Source: Chondrilla cf. caribensis
Lineage: Eukaryota; Porifera; Demospongiae; Chondrillida; Chondrillidae
Reading direction: 5' to 3'
Length of the DNA: 64,000 nucleotides
Assembly: GCA_964020155.1 (NCBI GenBank)
Contig: OZ026558.1
Span: 2,770,163-2,834,162 of the forward strand
Shown piece by piece: positions 42,661 through 53,927 of this stretch. Positions within the stretch are counted from its first letter, which is position 1. Each line of letters opens with the position of its first letter. Both the position numbers and the translations under genes were made by a program. The notes below the pieces were generated by a model that was not told where the DNA came from, searched no databases, and saw nothing but the letters and a program-made list of their open reading frames with translations.

Positions 42661-43277
42661 GAGGCTCAATTTCAACATTAGGGCACGGGACTTAGGACAT
42701 TAGGGCATGTTCATAATAATTATTGTTTAACACCGCTAGTTCAGTGCTGGAAATAGCATTCAGTCACCTGTTATTTTCCTAGTAAACACCCTGTGGATCA
42801 GACAGTTGAGATGTTGGTGGGTAATCTTATTAAAAATATTTAATAGATCGATATATAGTTTTATAAAAATTGAATACTTCAATATGATTATGATGACCTG
42901 TACAAATTATCACTTAGTGTGTTTACTGTGTTGTATTATTTGCAGGACAGCCCTCATCCACAGTATTTCTTATTGTGTTATAGTATGTGTACGTATACAT
43001 ACATACATATTATGTACATTTCTTGATCCAATTGTGGAATATGTACGTAGGAAAATACTCTAAGATTTTATTCATTTCCTAATGCATGCACGTACATTGC
43101 ACCAAAGCACACTGCACACTATCCACACACGTAATAATCTTCTTGTGATGAATCCACATACACTACACACACCTCCTCTAAGTTTACATATGCTACACCA
43201 TAATATTATATATGTATGATGTTTTAACTGTTCATATTTTTGAACACCAGACAGAATAGTTGAGCTCCTTCTAGGAA

Positions 43278-43810
43278 TCATAGAATGGACATGGTGTTCC
43301 ATTGCAACGTGGCCTCCACGTGGGAGAATAGTACCCTGTTGGTGTTATTGTTGTAGCCAGGGACGGGTTCTGGCTCTTTGCCAATACATTCATAGGTTGT
43401 TCTGTACATAGTGACCTGTAGTAAGGTGTGTTGTTGTGAGATACCCTGAGTACTCAAGTGTCTAGGTTGTTGGACATTCATCCCTTGATGGTAACATGAA
43501 GAGTTTAGGTCTAGAAGTACAGCAAACTGTACAGGGTACATTGTGTTGATACACATTACGTAGGTAGTGGTGATCCATGATCTTGTTGGTACTCAGTTCC
43601 ATGAAGCGGACTCATGCCTTGACTACCAGAGTAGTAGTTTGAATACTTTTGGGTCTTTGGCAGGCATTGGTGATTTGCACCCACTCCAACATGTATGTTA
43701 TAACTCCCGGTAGCAATCCCATCATTGAGAAGTTCTGTTCCTGATATGTTAGGAGTGGTTGTATTTCCCCATCTAATGTAGACAGTAAGTTTAACAGTAT
43801 CACACCTCAC
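43278..43810 (-). pseudogene. Decayed copy of the short-chain collagen gene (C-terminal domain)
   Basis: From 43800 down, a frame reads [20 protein letters not shown] and PLHGTEY like the intact gene at 50703-51838. It then shifts frame near 43556 and continues with matches to the PCAVC and MYECV segments, ending with LFSHVEAT before a further shift. The glycine-repeat and signal exons are absent. At least two frameshifts, hence a pseudogene. Confidence 0.8.
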
Positions 43811-45375
43811 ACCCCTCATCTCAGCAAGATTGCTGATCTAGTGGACATGACTGCTACAGTGTCTATAAACGCAGCTAGTATATATCCTCATTGCTGGTGC
43901 TGGTATGCACACAGTATGGTTTATGCTGTCAATTCTTAACCACAAGTAAAGCAGCTTCATATGTGGAATTTTTTGCTGTGTATCTGTGTATTGGGTAGTG
44001 CATTTATATAAAGTACATGTTTAATGGGTGATTCCAACTTAAGTATGCATTTAAAACAACTTTTTAACTTGATTTGATCTACAGAATATTATACTGATCA
44101 TTGTGTTTGCTGTATTGTATTTGAATAGTGTCCATATATCTATGGATAGTAACATTATTATTAAGGTGTGGTTATGTAATACCTGAGGTACTTCTGGTAG
44201 AGCTGTAGTGGGTAGATTAAATTATGTATGCATAATGCTTATACTTGTACATTATTTGCACACACTAGCTGCAGATGTGTGTAATGTGATGTCCTTTTAT
44301 TTGATTCAATGAATCTTGTATTCTAACTAGTCCATTTGTCTTGCAATTGTCTGTCCAAAGCCATTGAACTCAGCTGTGCTAAACGGAGTCAGGAAGAAGA
44401 ACTCGCTTGTGGTATGAGAGTTGTGGGTGAGCATGCATTGGTGTGTGGTGTACATACGCATAGTTTGGGAGGGTGTATAATGGTATATGAAATGTGCGGT
44501 GGTGTGTGGTAAGTGTACATGTACTGTAGGATGTATGGTATTAGGTGTGGTGTTGGATGTGTGTTATGGATTGCAATTGATACAAACACAGGGTAGTGAC
44601 AGTACTTAGTCTAGTATCTGTGGGGGTTATAGTGTTTAGTGTGTTGATGTGTGTACATACTGTTAGTGTACGTACATTTTGTGAAGTGCTCGATGTACAC
44701 TATCTCTATCTCCTGGAACAAATACATATTATGTGCTGTGCATACACAGTTGTTACAGTACTGGTAGCTGTGCTGGTTATAGTGTTGGTGTGTTTATGTG
44801 CATGAGTACATCCTGCTAGTGCATGTGATATGGTACTCAATGTACATTGTCTCCTAAGCCTGTGTTAGGCTAAAGAGTTCCTCGGTAAAACCATTGACCT
44901 TGCTGAAGGATGCCGTGAAGACTGATAATTTATTCATGATCTTAAAGATTGGGATTACTCATTGAAAAACACTAACTATATCCAGGTGCCATCTACGTGA
45001 TAAGAATCAGATTCATTCAAAACAGCAATTATGTCAAATTTCAGTGTGGTCTTTAGGTGTCATAACACCTATAATACAACTAAAATATTATTATTATTAT
45101 TACATATCCATAGAAACACTATGTAATATTTTATAGTTTTGTGCATTAAGAAACGAATGCACTAGACTGGGTAGCTATATTATGGGACTTGGCAACCAGT
45201 TCAGTGCCTGTTTTGATCTCGATCGATATTTGCTGATTAGTGCTGTATGGTCCCTGCTTTCCCATCGGGTATATGTAGTATCATATGCTTCTTATGCACC
45301 TGATTATGCAGAACCTCTATTAAGTCACGCGTGTTTTCCACGTGATTCTCTTCCCGATCTTTGTCAATTATTTGG
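43811..45375. other. Intergenic
   Basis: No supported gene. A stretch near 44170-44215 (TACCTGAGGTACTTCTGGTA and on) resembles the left arm of the small inverted repeat at 55193-55321, so a dispersed repeat family is likely. GT-rich low-complexity sequence at 44440-44810 gives false hydrophobic frames. Confidence 0.5.
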
Positions 45376-45467
45376 TAGTCTGACGTAGCCCAGACCCTTC
45401 CGGCCTCCATTTTATTTCCGCGCCGTAATAAAATGGAGGCCGGAAGGGTTTGGGCTACGTCAGACTA
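45376..45467. mobile_element. 92-bp foldback MITE made of two facing TIRs
   Basis: An almost perfect palindrome: arms TAGTCTGACGTAGCCCAGAC and on, about 41 bp each, around a short centre (TTCCGCGCCG). The arms are the same sequence as the terminal repeats of the 3.7-kb element 200 bp to the right, so this is a derivative with everything between the TIRs lost. The flanks carry a longer imperfect direct repeat (CGATCTTTGTCAATTATTTG). Confidence 0.85.
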
Positions 45468-45995
45468 ATCATTTCTTCGATCTTTGTCAATCATTTGGCG
45501 GTTCCTAAAGACAAGACGTTGCTTTATGAAATATGGCAGCAACCGGCTCACCCACAGTGTGCCTTGTGTAAAGGCACTTGATACTGGTTAGTTTACTCGA
45601 TACTAGTTTATTCGCCTTCCTGGATCAATATTATCATTTGTGTTTTTTGTTTACGTCCGATTAGTCTGACGTAGCCCAGACCCTTCCGGCCTCCATTTTA
45701 TTACGGCACGGAAAGGGTCTGGTACATTTTGCAGGTGACGATGTTCAATACCCCTGGAATCTGGGGGGAGTGAATTATTGATGTGACGCTTTGAAATTCA
45801 CCACTTGTTGTTATAATCAATGTGACGACGAGGGCAGCTGCTCTAGCGGTTGTAACTAGAGATTTAATCGGCGAAGTAGCGAATGATTACGGATACCAGT
45901 GCTTGATAGAAGAACCATTTTCGGCCATTGAACATGCTGTCTCTGGAAATGTCCTTGTATTATTGCCGACTGGTTTTGGGAAGTCGCTTATTTAT

Positions 45996-48891
45996 TCAAT
46001 TCAATTCAATTCAATTCAAAAATGCTTTACAGTCATTTATACAGAAATTTACGGCATGAGAAATGAGGTACTCTAGCAAATCGTGACTGAAGGACTGGAC
46101 TCAACTTGTGAGTCAGCCTATATGTTACAACAGACAGGAGGGGAATGAATGAGAAAGAATGAGATTGATTTGTGATACAGTAAAAGATTTAAACTGCATA
46201 GATCAAGACTCAAAACAAATACAGACAGCATGGAAATAAAAAGTGTATGTAGGACAAATGGAATTATATAAAATGTATACGATTAAATTGTGGATTAGCC
46301 TTAAGCTTACAATGGAAAATCAGTCTGAAATCAAAAGTGTATGTTGTGGGCCCAATAATATTGTACAAAGATTTGATGAATTACAGTTGAACAGGTGACA
46401 AAATTACTCAATTTAAGGTGGGATTAAACGGCACTGTGGACATGGACAAATATAGTGGTAGGTGCAAGCATTGTTTGATTCGAAGTTTTGGGTGAATTTC
46501 GACCAAAATGTTTCAATGATTTGGCATTTGATTGTGGTGAAAGGTTGCTCAATATTGATTGGTTGGAGTGCATTCCATAGTCTCACTACACGATTGAAGA
46601 AGGAGTGCCGGGTAATTGATGTACGTGCATAGTTATATCTGAGCATTTGGTTGTTCCTTCTTGTTGACGAGGTGACGAAGTTGATGTGGTCGTGAATGTT
46701 AATATTGTCTGGTTGAATTTGTAGGCATTTAATTAAATATAGTAGATCTTGTAATTCATATTGATACATAAGCGGGAGAAGGTGCAGTTGCAGAAGTCTT
46801 GATTTGTAATCGGAAACGTAATCATTTGTGATAAATTTAGTGGCCCTGCATTGTACATTCTCAAGTGTGATGATGTCTTTGATTTGATAAGGCCTCCATA
46901 ATTGGGAGCAGTATGTAAGTTTGGATCGGACGAGTGTTAAATATAATTGTTTCTTGATCAATATGGGTGCTGTTTGTAATTGTAAGGATCTGCGAATCAT
47001 GTAGAGTGATTGGTAAGCTTTGGAGCATATGAATTTATAGTGGCTCTGAAATGACAAAGGATTGCTGATATGTATGCCCAGATCACATATTTTTTGTTCC
47101 ATAGTACTGATTTGGTTGTTGAGTGAGTATTGAGTAGTAGTGTTGTCAGATTGTTTAGTTGTGAATCGAAGAAATTTGCATTTATCTAGATTTAGGTTGA
47201 GTTCCCATTGGGTACACCATTCTGATACAGCATGAAGGTCAAGTTGTAGATTTGTCTCACTTGATCTGATTACGTCTAGCATGAGCTTAGTGTCGTCAGC
47301 GAATAAGGATATAGATGAATGCGATACAGTAGTAGCTAGATCATTTATGTACATAAGAAAGAGTAAGGGACCCAATACACTTCCTTGGGGAACTCCAGAA
47401 AGCACAGGCAGGAGTGAAGAGTGAATATTGTTTACTTGCACAAAATGCCGTCTTCCTTCCAGATAGTTTTTAAACCAGAGCCAGAGCTGGCCAGTAATGC
47501 CAAATTGCCAGAGTTTATAGAGCAGTTTTGCATGGGGTAGAGTATCAAATGCTTTTGCAAAGTCGAGGTAAATAGCATCGGTAATGTGAGCCTTGTCGAG
47601 TGATTCCAAAACATTTGAATATGAAATGAGGAGGTTCATCAGGCATGAGCGGTTTGTAAGAAAACCGTATTGATGAGGTGATAGTAATGGCCGAATGAAG
47701 TCTATAATTTTACGATAGATAATGGATTCCAATATTGTCGATAGGGTGCAGAGTAGTGAGATGGGTCGATAATTAGATATTATAGAACGATCACCTTTTT
47801 TGTGGATGGGTATGGTTTTCTGTATTTTCCATTGGGATGGGATGGACGCCGTGTCGATACACTGTTGATATAAGTTGGTGAGGGGTATCAGCAAACAATC
47901 TGAACATAATTGAATCATTCGTGGACTGATATCGTCACATCCATATGCTTTGGTGGGATCGAGTGAGGCAATAGCTGCACTAACATCATTGACATCAATA
48001 GTTATTGTGTGTAATTGTTTAGTAGGTGTGGGAAGTTGATCCGTAGGAGGTAGTTTGTAATCACTGACAGTAAAGGTTGAATGAAAGAATGCATTGAATG
48101 CTTCTGCAGTATTTATCGGTGTGAGTATGGGTGTGGTAGAATTTGAGTCAAACATGCATGTTGGGATTGTAGCGTTAGATGACAGATGATGAAGGTAAGA
48201 GTACAGTTTTTTAGTGTTACCAGCAGATACAAGACTCAATTCATACTCTTGTTTGGTCGAGTACATTAGCTGCTGAAGTTTGTACTCTGCTTCCTTCAGT
48301 TTGATTTGCCTGTTGGTGGATGGTTTTTTCTTGACAAGACGTCTTAATGTGTGCACGCAATTTAGATTGTGCTTTATTTTAGAATTAAACCATCTAGGTG
48401 AGGAGGAATTAGTGGTGATTGCTGGGACAAATTTAGATCTTAGTTGCAGTATGAAGTTTGATAAGTGATACCAGGCTGTGTTAGTGTTATCGTGTGGTAA
48501 TACGAGGTTGGTGGTCTGTTGGTATTCCTGTAATTTTACCAGGTCGACATTTTGGTAGAGCCATACAGTTTTCTGTGTTGTACGTTGGGGGACAGTGTGG
48601 GTTTGTAGGGTGACAGATAGAATGTAATGGTCAGATTTGATGAAATCAGGAGGGGGGGGGGGGGGGGTAATGGAGACATTGAATACAAGTTGAGGGTGAG
48701 TGGAGGCAATTAGGTCGAGTGTGTTTCCGCCAATATGAGTGGGTTCGTTTATCAGTTGAACTAGGTTAAGTTTGAAGAAGCAGTCGCAAATGGCATCTCC
48801 AGTAAATGAATTCCCAGATAGTGAAGTCCAGTCAATTTCAGGATGATTTAGGTCGCCTGTTATGATCAAGGTGTTCTTTGAATTGGTAAAG
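45996..48891 (-). mobile_element. 5'-truncated non-LTR retrotransposon (LINE) nested in the TIR element
   Basis: On the minus strand it starts at 48891 in the middle of an endonuclease domain and ends at 45996 in a short (TTGAA)n tail. It is flanked by TTATTTAT (45988-45995 and 48892-48899), the target-site duplication, which lies in the helicase codons right after the Walker A. 5' truncation, a simple-repeat tail and a variable duplication are typical of target-primed reverse transcription. Confidence 0.85.
46413..48869 (-). CDS. LINE ORF2: partial endonuclease plus reverse transcriptase
   Basis: An open frame of 818 codons from the first ATG; the frame is open to the truncation point at 48891. 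The start holds the C-terminal half of an exonuclease-endonuclease-phosphatase domain (TGDLNHPEIDW, NTLDLIAS). The reverse transcriptase follows, with IPIHKKGDRSIISNYRPISL, AIYLDFAKAFDTLPH, GVPQGSVLGPLLFLMYINDL and the catalytic FADD. A C-terminal thumb region with ITLENVQCRATKFI follows. It resembles the CR1/Jockey group. No stop or frameshift inside, so the copy is young. A run of about 16 G on the plus strand (near 48652-48667) encodes a poly-proline stretch and is a likely slippage point. Confidence 0.88.
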   Translation of the reverse strand: MIITGDLNHPEIDWTSLSGNSFTGDAICDCFFKLNLVQLINEPTHIGGNTLDLIASTHPQLVFNVSITPPPPPPDFIKSDHYILSVTLQTHTVPQRTTQKTVWLYQNVDLVKLQEYQQTTNLVLPHDNTNTAWYHLSNFILQLRSKFVPAITTNSSSPRWFNSKIKHNLNCVHTLRRLVKKKPSTNRQIKLKEAEYKLQQLMYSTKQEYELSLVSAGNTKKLYSYLHHLSSNATIPTCMFDSNSTTPILTPINTAEAFNAFFHSTFTVSDYKLPPTDQLPTPTKQLHTITIDVNDVSAAIASLDPTKAYGCDDISPRMIQLCSDCLLIPLTNLYQQCIDTASIPSQWKIQKTIPIHKKGDRSIISNYRPISLLCTLSTILESIIYRKIIDFIRPLLSPHQYGFLTNRSCLMNLLISYSNVLESLDKAHITDAIYLDFAKAFDTLPHAKLLYKLWQFGITGQLWLWFKNYLEGRRHFVQVNNIHSSLLPVLSGVPQGSVLGPLLFLMYINDLATTVSHSSISLFADDTKLMLDVIRSSETNLQLDLHAVSEWCTQWELNLNLDKCKFLRFTTKQSDNTTTQYSLNNQISTMEQKICDLGIHISNPLSFQSHYKFICSKAYQSLYMIRRSLQLQTAPILIKKQLYLTLVRSKLTYCSQLWRPYQIKDIITLENVQCRATKFITNDYVSDYKSRLLQLHLLPLMYQYELQDLLYLIKCLQIQPDNINIHDHINFVTSSTRRNNQMLRYNYARTSITRHSFFNRVVRLWNALQPINIEQPFTTIKCQIIETFWSKFTQNFESNNACTYHYICPCPQCRLIPP

Positions 48892-49357
48892 TTATTTATG
48901 GACTGTTAGTGTGCTCGATCGCCTTAGCGGATACGCAAGAGCAAAGTCGATTTCGTCGATTTGTAACGCCATTAGCCTCTCTCATGATTGACCAGAAGGC
49001 ACGATTTCTTCCACGGGCCGAATTTCTAGACGATATTCAGCATGATGTCCGTGCCTTGCAACGCGCTAAGAAAGATGTCGAGCAAAAACTGGTATTTTGA
49101 CCTCAGAAAACCCGCTATATTGAATGGGAATTCGGGAAACACTAGTTCTAGATCTGTGTCAAAATTGTAAAAATCGCAAAATAAACATCACACGTTTGAT
49201 AGTAACACTTTATGGGTGTTAAGCTGTGATCTTCACACCTTGCATAGAACGTGGGCGGAACAAGTCAGGTACGGTATAGGAAATGTACCAGACCCTTTCC
49301 GCGCCATAATAAAATGGAGGCCGGAAGGGTCTGGGCTACGTCAGACTAACGTCCGAT

Positions 49358-50523
49358 TCGTTCCATCATAGACCCTTAAGAGTCTAAGGGTATTTAGGGT
49401 CTATGGTTCAATCTATTCAGCAACCAGGAACACAAGAATGAAGACCTGAAGTGGCAATGGAGGTGAGACCAGCAGGTACGTAGATCTACTCACTGCTGAG
49501 TGGTATTAGATTGTGATGTTTAGTGTCATACGTACGTGCATACGTGTACTCGTCATGTTGGTTAATGTGTCTTGTAGGCATGCCTGCATGTACATAAGTA
49601 AAGTACTTCTTGTATGCTTCAACCAGGATGCCTACATGGCTTGAACTGTGTATGTCTGTAGTGTAATATTTCGAGTAGCATTTATTGTCAAGTTTTGTAC
49701 AATAGAAACTCCCTACTGTGGACTCTTTCTGCCCTTGATTGATGTTCTTATTACAGAGGTTTCCTCACTTCAGAGGTTGCTTGATATACTAAAGTGCTAC
49801 ACTGGGACACAAAATGGTGTCCTTATTACAGACGTTTCCACAGTTCAAAGTTTTCAGCATAGATAGAGTTACACTACAGATACGGATGTACGTAAATACG
49901 TATGTACCTATATGTATGCTCCATGGTACTACACTGGGATACAGACTGGACCAGGGTACTACACTGTGTTCATTGTTATGTCGGTCAGTGTGTTTTGTAT
50001 GCCTGTTTGTGTAGAATAGTGTGTCTTGAATGTGTTAAGTAAGGTAGTTACATAGCCTGTCTTGTATGGTATATTAGGCAGTATTCATTGTCATTATAAT
50101 ATATCCAGCAAACATGCCTTGTTTTTTGTGCACGTACATATGTACTTATATTGATACTTATATACGGACATATTTCATTTGTGTTAACTAATGTACATAT
50201 GTATGTATGTACGTAAATACGTATTTACCTATGTACAATGATTGTTCTATATACATCATCTCTAGTGTATAGTTACAACTTATTGCCTCGGTTTCTTCAT
50301 TCATATCAACAGTACATGCATGCAAACATTCGACATGTGAAGAATCATTCTTGACTACAGATATCATCAATATTGACTAATTATGTCAATTATCTTCATT
50401 TCAACATCTAGTTTAGTCTGTGTAATCACTTCATGTTCACTTCATTATTCAATCACTTCCAATGAAACTTCTATCAGATATCATCAATGTTTATCGATAT
50501 GAAATGCACTACAAGTTATGGAT

Positions 50524-50574
<51 letters not shown>

Positions 50575-50702
50575 AGCATCTGGTGATTATTGTATGTAAT
50601 GAGATGGGCACAAGATGTACTGTAATACTAGTAAGACTATAGAAGCTTCAGTAAGAATAAGCAGTATTTATCAGAAAGGTTTGTTAGTTCATTAATCTGT
50701 GT
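49358..50702. other. Intergenic, with (GT)n tract
   Basis: A (GT)n microsatellite lies at about 50527-50573. Around 49740-49860 the phrases CTTATTACAGAGGTTTCC and CTTATTACAGACGTTTCC repeat, like the subterminal repeats of pogo-type elements, but I found no ends. No supported gene. Confidence 0.5.
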
Positions 50703-51838
50703 TCACTTGGTACAGACAGCACATGTGAGCTCCTTCTGAGGGTCATAGGGTGGACAGTCAATCCCATTGCAGGTGGCCTCAACGTGGTAGAAAACTGCCC
50801 CATTTTTGTTGGCCGCACTACCAGGAATAGATTCAGGATTTTTATCAACACATTCATACATTGTTCTGTGGTGGTTGCTTGCATAGTATGTTGTCATGAG
50901 ATATCCCGAGTACTCCAGTGTCCAGGATGTTGGACATTCATCTCTTGCTGGTAGCATGAAGAGTTTAGGTCTAGAAGTACAGCAAACTGCACATGGTACA
51001 TTGTGTTCATGCACATGTGAGAGTGGAGAGTTTGTTTGCGTTTCGTACTCAGTTCCATGGAGTGGACTGTGTCCTTGTACCCCAGCACGATAGCTCGAAT
51101 ACTTGGGTTCTTCCGGTAGACAGAGGTAGTTTGCCCCGCCTCCAGTATTACTGTACCAGCTCCCAGCAGTAATCCCCTGGTAGACTAGTTCAGTTCCTGA
51201 TATGTTAGGACAGGTTGTATTTCCCCATCTAATGTAGACAGTTCCTCCACCGGGTGGACCTTGAGGTCCAGGAGGACCCATGGGACCCACGTCTCCCTTC
51301 ATTCCTTTGTCCCCATAATGTCCGTCACCTTGAGGTCCAGGAGGACCCATGGGACCAACGTCTCCCTTCATTCCTTTATCCCCATCACGTCCGTCTTTCC
51401 CAGTAGCTCCAGGTGCCCCTGTTAGTCCATCTCTCCCATCCCTCCCTCTAATGGCATCAAGGTTGGGACACGATGGGCTATTATCATCATTGTCATCTTG
51501 TCTCTTCACAATTCCACCAGCTCCTGTTGTTAGCGAAGACAATATTATTACTGTATGTACGTACATTGAGATGTGTGTCCAGGTTTTATATGACATTAGA
51601 CTATGTAGTTTGCTCACAATAAATTTACTGTCCACATACATACGTACATATGCATCACCTGTATGTTTGTATGTATATTGCCATCATACACAGTAGAAAG
51701 TACAGTACAAACAGTACATTCACTACATACGTAGATTTGTATAGTCATTTTAGTATACCTCCCCTCCTCACCTTCAGCTAGGTTGTTGACAGCAGAGATG
51801 ACCACTATGGTAGTGATGAGTATGACTGGTGTCCTCAT
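50703..51838 (-). CDS. Short-chain collagen C4-like secreted protein
   Basis: Two exons: 51772-51838 (signal peptide [20 protein letters not shown]) and 50703-51523, joined in phase 1, 295 residues. After a short acidic linker come 22 Gly-X-Y triplets, GRDGRD to GPPG, with one break (a Gly-Asp pair lacking the third residue). The C-terminal domain has about 165 residues and begins [12 protein letters not shown], with [49 protein letters not shown] and a final LTCAVCTK. This is the layout of sponge short-chain (spongin-type) collagens such as C4 of Ephydatia. It would form trimers in the extracellular matrix. The Gly-X-Y part contains an internal near-identical block duplication. Three decayed copies lie nearby. 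Confidence 0.93.
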
Positions 51839-52299
51839 AGCTACTGTGATCTGGAAGTAGCACTGCCTTTATTCTTCAACGTATCAAATATTTGTATAAT
51901 ATTATTGACTCAAATACACGTTTGTACGTATATGGTTTTAGTAGAATTAAACTTGTCTTTTATACTATTAGGTTGATGATGGTGTGGGAAGGGTGGGGTA
52001 TTTACTGAGTCAGCAAGTTATCATTGTGTTAGGCTATGTCAGGTTTTGAATTTCCCTCGCACTTTGTCAGTCATTGTGTACTCACACTTGCTATCCTGAT
52101 TTCTGATGATCTGTACTACATACATACGTATCTCACTAAGTGTGTATCCAGTGTTGTAACATTATTTAAACTTTAGCCACATGTAGTAGCCCTCGCCCAC
52201 AGTGCATCTTATTGTGTTATAGTGTGTTTATGTATACATATGTATGCATGTATGTACCTTGTTCAAACTGTGGAATACATATATTATATGTACATACGT
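51839..52299. other. Upstream region of the collagen gene
   Basis: About 460 bp between the collagen start codon and the next decayed copy; it must include the promoter. No specific motif can be named with confidence. Confidence 0.4.
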
Positions 52300-52800
52300 A
52301 GGAAAACATGGCCTCCACATGGTCCCTGTTTGCGTTAATGTTGTAGCCAAGGATGGATTCTGGCTCTTTGTCAATACATTCATAGGTCGTTCTGTAGTGA
52401 CCTGTAGTAAAGAACGCATATTGTGGTGAGTTACCCCAAGTATTTCAGTGTCCAGGTTGTTGGACATTCATCTCATGCTGGTAGAGTTTAGATTTAGAAG
52501 TATGTACACGTACAGCAATCTGCACAGGGTACATTGTGTTGCTCCACACTACCTAGGTATTGGTGATCCATGATTTTTTAGTACTCAATTCCACAAAGTG
52601 GACTCGTGCCTTGACTACCAGAGTAGTAGTGTGAATGCTTTGGGGTCTTTGGCAAGCATTGGTTATTTGCTCCCACTCCAATATGTACATATGTGTGTTA
52701 TAACTCCCATCAGCAATCCCATCATTGACTAATTCTGTTCCATTTTGTGACAGGTTGTTCTCCCTCATCTAATGTAGACACTTCCTCCACCATCTCCAAT
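52300..52800 (-). pseudogene. Decayed short-chain collagen copy 2
   Basis: Minus-strand matches to the collagen C-terminal domain in several frames: GGSVYIR with a stop at the Trp position near 52780, then NGTELVNDGIADGSYN, and further down RPMNVLTKSQNPSLA, which is the [11 protein letters not shown] region read out of frame. There are several frameshifts and stops. The glycine repeat and signal exon were not found. Confidence 0.7.
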
Positions 52801-53135
52801 GCACCAATGTACGTATGTAGGATGTTTATATGACAATAGATGCTATACAGGAATTTGATAAGCATGCCAGAATGACAATATGCTATAGTTTGTACATATG
52901 TCTGATGGTATAGCATACGGTTATGATGTGTACAGTATCTGTTATCTCACATTCACATGCAAATTTATACAATTTCATGATAACGATATTACAGCATATA
53001 CCTTATAGCATAATACTCCACTATGCACAATCTATCCCCATTCCTGTTGGATCTACACTACACATACTTTATGGTACACTGTAACATCTAGTGGTATCAT
53101 ATCCTGTTGTTGAAGTGTGATCCTTGTTTATTTAG

Positions 53136-53648
53136 TACAGACAGCACATGTGAGCTCCTACCAAAGAGTATAGGGTGGACATGGTAGTCCACTACAGGTG
53201 TTTTTCATGTGGTAGAAAAGAGCTTTATCTGTGCCACCCATAATCCTAAAAATAGATCCAGGATCAGTAAGACTAATATTGTCGTTGTTGTCTTGTGTCT
53301 TCACAATCCTACCAACTCCTGTTTTGAGAAAAGACTGCATTGATGGGTATGTACAATACATGCCTACCAGATCCACATATTGTATGTACACACATTATGT
53401 ATGTAAATGTACATTCTTATAAGAACCTACACTTGCATCCATACGAACTTGTGTACAGTAAGTATGTATAAACAAATGTAAATACTGTACATAGATGTAT
53501 ACAGATAATATGTACGTACATGCACATTTGCATAACAGCTTCTGTATACCTAGTTGTTGTAATACACTTCCCATCCTTCCTATCCAGCTAGGTTGTTGAT
53601 AGCAGAGATGACCACTATGGTAGTGATGAGTATGACTGGTGTTCTCAT
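53136..53648 (-). pseudogene. Decayed short-chain collagen copy 3 (internal deletion)
   Basis: The signal-peptide exon at 53582-53648 is almost identical to that of the intact gene ([16 protein letters not shown]). A short exon GVGRIVKTQDNNDNIS then runs straight into the C-terminal LFYHMKNTCSGLPCPPY, with the collagen repeat and most of the C-terminal domain deleted. A stop interrupts just before ELTCAVCTK at about 53156. The shared signal exon shows tandem gene duplication. Confidence 0.78.
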
Positions 53649-53927
53649 AGCTGTGATCTGCTTACAATGTGTATATCTTTGTATAACCTTGTATAACTCT
53701 GTATATCCTTAGTAGGTCCTTGTTGGTTCACTTCAAACTTTCCTCACATACGTACAGTATATACAGTACGTATGTACATACGTACCTATGCAGTGAAGTA
53801 TTTTTCCTAAGTACAAGTATAGGCATTTGCTACTTATAAAACAGTGATCATCTTTTATTATAGTATTTTATCTGTAATATATTTGTAAGACATTAATGTG
53901 CATGCATATGTATGATTTCCAACTTCT

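Larger units (their letters stand above)
45822..49100 (+). pseudogene. RecQ/DEAD-type helicase fragment split by a LINE insertion
   Basis: The left piece 45822-45995 encodes motif I (LVLLPTGFGKSLIY). The right piece 48900-49100 encodes motif Ia (VTPLASLMIDQKARFLPR) and a following segment ending EQKLVF before a stop. The pieces are in frame with each other across the LINE once one copy of its 8-bp target duplication is removed, so the frame was open when the LINE landed. Even so it covers only about 124 residues: the DEAH box and the second RecA domain are missing. Helicases of this RecQ-like type are often found inside invertebrate transposons. Confidence 0.75.
45662..49348. mobile_element. 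3.7-kb TIR transposon with 9-bp target duplication, carrying a helicase fragment
   Basis: The terminal inverted repeats run about 69 bp (TAGTCTGACGTAGCCCAGAC and on) with two or three mismatches. The element is flanked by the direct repeat ACGTCCGAT at 45653-45661 and 49349-49357. A 9-bp duplication with long TIRs suggests the Mutator-like group, or another less-known superfamily. The only coding trace is a helicase fragment, interrupted by a LINE; removing the LINE leaves an element of about 780 bp. No transposase frame is present. Confidence 0.8.

Noticed and set aside
47432..47614. Extra minus-strand frame inside the LINE
   Set aside because: It overlaps the reverse transcriptase ORF in another frame and has no content of its own.
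49640..49870. Another pogo-type element
   Set aside because: Subterminal-like phrases repeat, but no terminal inverted repeats or target duplication could be found.
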